The notes under the pieces were generated by a model. That model worked only from the letters and a program-made list of their open reading frames with translations, was not told the origin of the DNA and did no database searches. A stretch of 6,578 nt of DNA, from assembly GCA_002390025.1 (NCBI GenBank), contig DGRU01000225.1, positions 1-6,578 of the forward strand, in the 5' to 3' direction. Source of the stretch: Lachnospiraceae bacterium UBA4380. GTDB lineage: Bacteria; Bacillota; Clostridia; Lachnospirales; Lachnospiraceae. Shown here one piece after another: positions 5,057 to 6,578 of the stretch. Within the stretch, counting starts at the first letter, position 1; each line of letters opens with the position of its first letter. The position numbers and the translations under genes were made by a program.

Positions 5057-6578
5057 TTATTTTTTCCTCCTGACGACCCTGCGGACGGTGTCCATGCAGA
5101 AGCCGGTCATGAAGCTGTCCCTGAGAATGAACTGGACTGCAATGTACACAGCTCCTCCCAGGCAGATCTCACAGAACAGGGCAATGAAGTTGCGGCTGAA
5201 AACAGGATCGATCAGCCGGATCACTGCGAACATGAGGACCGCTGCAATGAATTTCTTCCAGCCGTCCCGCACAAGCACGACAGGGTGGAAGGACTCCCCC
5301 GAAAAAGCAATATAGAGAACGGTGATGGTCAGCTCAGCGGCAATGGAGGCCGCGATGGCGCCATACCCCCAGTAGCGGGGAATCAGCAGCAGATTCAGAA
5401 ACAGGTTCACCACAGAACCGATAATGATGAACCTGGCGCTCTGCGCCCTCTTTCCTGCAGGCGTGTAATACTGGGAACCGAGGCAGTTGCTGACGCCTAT
5501 GATGACCACAATGGGGCTCATCATGATCAGCATCATCACTGCGCGGTCATAGCCGGGTCCCAGGAACCAGGGAATGAACCGGGGTGCCACAGCCGCAAGG
5601 CCGAAACCGATGGCAAGTCCCATGAACAGGATATAGTTGATGGAGGTCTCGATCCTTCTCCGGATCTCATCATATTTTTTCTCCGCAAAGAGGAAAGAGA
5701 TCCTGGCGCCCAGTACGCTGTTGAGGGCGGTGAAGGTCAGGGCCTTCATGATATTGATGATCTGGACGACCTTGTCGTAACAGCCGTTCTCCGCCTCATT
5801 GCGGGTGATCTCACCGATCAGGGTCTTGTCAAGGACCGTGTAGACGGAGGTCGCGATCGAAGGAATGAAGTAGACCATGGTCTCCCTGAGGTGCCTGCGG
5901 ATCCTCAGAGTCCGGAAATTCACCGGAGTGAGAAAACGGGGCATGTGGATCCACATGGACATATTTCCCAGCATGGTCGTGGCCGACAGGATGATGATAT
6001 ACAGCAGCAGATCATCGGGTTTATGTACCAGGGCAAAGATCAGGACAGCTCCCAGGAGCTTGAAGACCGCGTTTTTTGTCACAATATAGCGGAACTGTTC
6101 GATGCCGGTAAAGAACCAGGAAATATCGAACATGACCGCAAGAATGGCCATGATCTGGGGGATGTAGAAAATCTGATACCTGTCTCTGGTAAAAATAAAA
6201 AGAATAAAGGCCAGGATCGAAACCGTTGACGTAAAGACCGTCATCAGTTCAATCTCCCAGAAGAGTTTTGAACGAAGCGGTTTGTTTTTGCGGTTGCGCG
6301 CGATCTCGCGGGATCCGTAGGAAACGGTTCCCAGCGCGGCGAACATGGAAAAATAGGTCTGATAGGAAGCCGTGAAGCTGTAGATACCGTTCTTGTCCGC
6401 TCCCAGCACACGGGCCACGTAGGGCGCCGTGATCAAGGGGAGAATGACTACCAGAACCTGATAGGCCATACTCAGAATGAAGTTGAGGCGCACACTGGGC
6501 TCCTCTCCTCCGCTCTTCTTCTGCCCGCCGCCTCCGCCTGCAGAGCCGGAGCCGCTCCCGGCCTTACCTTCTTCATCG
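5057..6578 (-). CDS. Oligosaccharide flippase, Wzx-type (MOP/PST family), 5' end possibly beyond window
   Basis: An integral membrane flippase that would move lipid-linked oligosaccharide units across the cytoplasmic membrane for surface polysaccharide assembly. Numbering from the GTG at 6493 (478 residues): the family N-terminus ILPLITAPYVARVLG (17-31), the SYGSREIAR loop (58-66), WFFTGIEQFRYIVTKN (126-141), about twelve to fourteen hydrophobic segments, GYGAIAASIAAE near 376-387, and a basic C-terminal tail ending RRVVRRKK. Length fits the family (about 470-500). The GTG has GAGGAG 6 nt upstream, so it can be a real start. However, the frame stays open for 28 further codons to the edge, reading Asp/Glu, then GSGSGSAGGGGG, then QKKSGGEEPS; relatives often have residues before the S-V-R-L-N-F stretch. 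I therefore give the extended form as partial, with 6493 as the alternative start. Confidence 0.88.
   Translation of the reverse strand, partial: DEEGKAGSGSGSAGGGGGQKKSGGEEPSVRLNFILSMAYQVLVVILPLITAPYVARVLGADKNGIYSFTASYQTYFSMFAALGTVSYGSREIARNRKNKPLRSKLFWEIELMTVFTSTVSILAFILFIFTRDRYQIFYIPQIMAILAVMFDISWFFTGIEQFRYIVTKNAVFKLLGAVLIFALVHKPDDLLLYIIILSATTMLGNMSMWIHMPRFLTPVNFRTLRIRRHLRETMVYFIPSIATSVYTVLDKTLIGEITRNEAENGCYDKVVQIINIMKALTFTALNSVLGARISFLFAEKKYDEIRRRIETSINYILFMGLAIGFGLAAVAPRFIPWFLGPGYDRAVMMLIMMSPIVVIIGVSNCLGSQYYTPAGKRAQSARFIIIGSVVNLFLNLLLIPRYWGYGAIAASIAAELTITVLYIAFSGESFHPVVLVRDGWKKFIAAVLMFAVIRLIDPVFSRNFIALFCEICLGGAVYIAVQFILRDSFMTGFCMDTVRRVVRRKK

Noticed and set aside
4973..6229. 418-codon plus-strand ORF opposite the flippase
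   Set aside because: Antisense shadow of the flippase: its composition (His, Asp, Gln, Gly rich, no hydrophobic core) mirrors codons of the membrane protein on the other strand.

Overview
The window reads like chromosomal DNA of an anaerobic, low-G+C-lineage but locally GC-rich Clostridia member, most like Lachnospiraceae or a relative. This is inferred from the type of RnfC, the pairing of a CotH-family protein with a Wzz-type protein, strong GGAGG ribosome binding sites, and TTG/GTG starts. No species is claimed. All four substantial genes lie on the minus strand, so transcription runs from high to low coordinates. No tRNA, rRNA, CRISPR array, insertion sequence or phage gene was seen.

In transcription order, positions 6578-5057 encode an oligosaccharide (Wzx-type) flippase. 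Its reading frame stays open to the window edge through a Gly/Ser-rich stretch. A 269-base gap follows, with a weak terminator, an extended -10 promoter, a 9-bp tandem duplication and a tiny ORF overlapping the next start. Positions 4787-3339 encode a Wzz-type polysaccharide co-polymerase with a degenerate kinase-like C-terminal domain. A structured gap of about 100 bases (22-nt palindrome plus a strong hairpin) leads to a CotH-family extracytoplasmic kinase-like protein ending at 1510. A 404-base intergenic region then carries a candidate promoter and a long structured leader. Finally, rnfC (1105 to the left edge) is cut off just at its first iron-sulfur cluster motif.

Functionally, the flippase and Wzz protein belong to the export and chain-length control of a cell-surface polysaccharide. 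The CotH-like protein sits at the end of that locus and probably acts outside the membrane on surface or secreted material. RnfC belongs to a separate energy-metabolism unit, the ferredoxin:NAD+ oxidoreductase (Rnf) complex, whose remaining subunits would be expected beyond the left edge. The most unusual points are the pseudo-kinase tail on Wzz, the CotH-like kinase downstream of it, the structured wzz-cotH gap with its doubtful start codon, and the overlapping inverted repeats in the rnfC leader.
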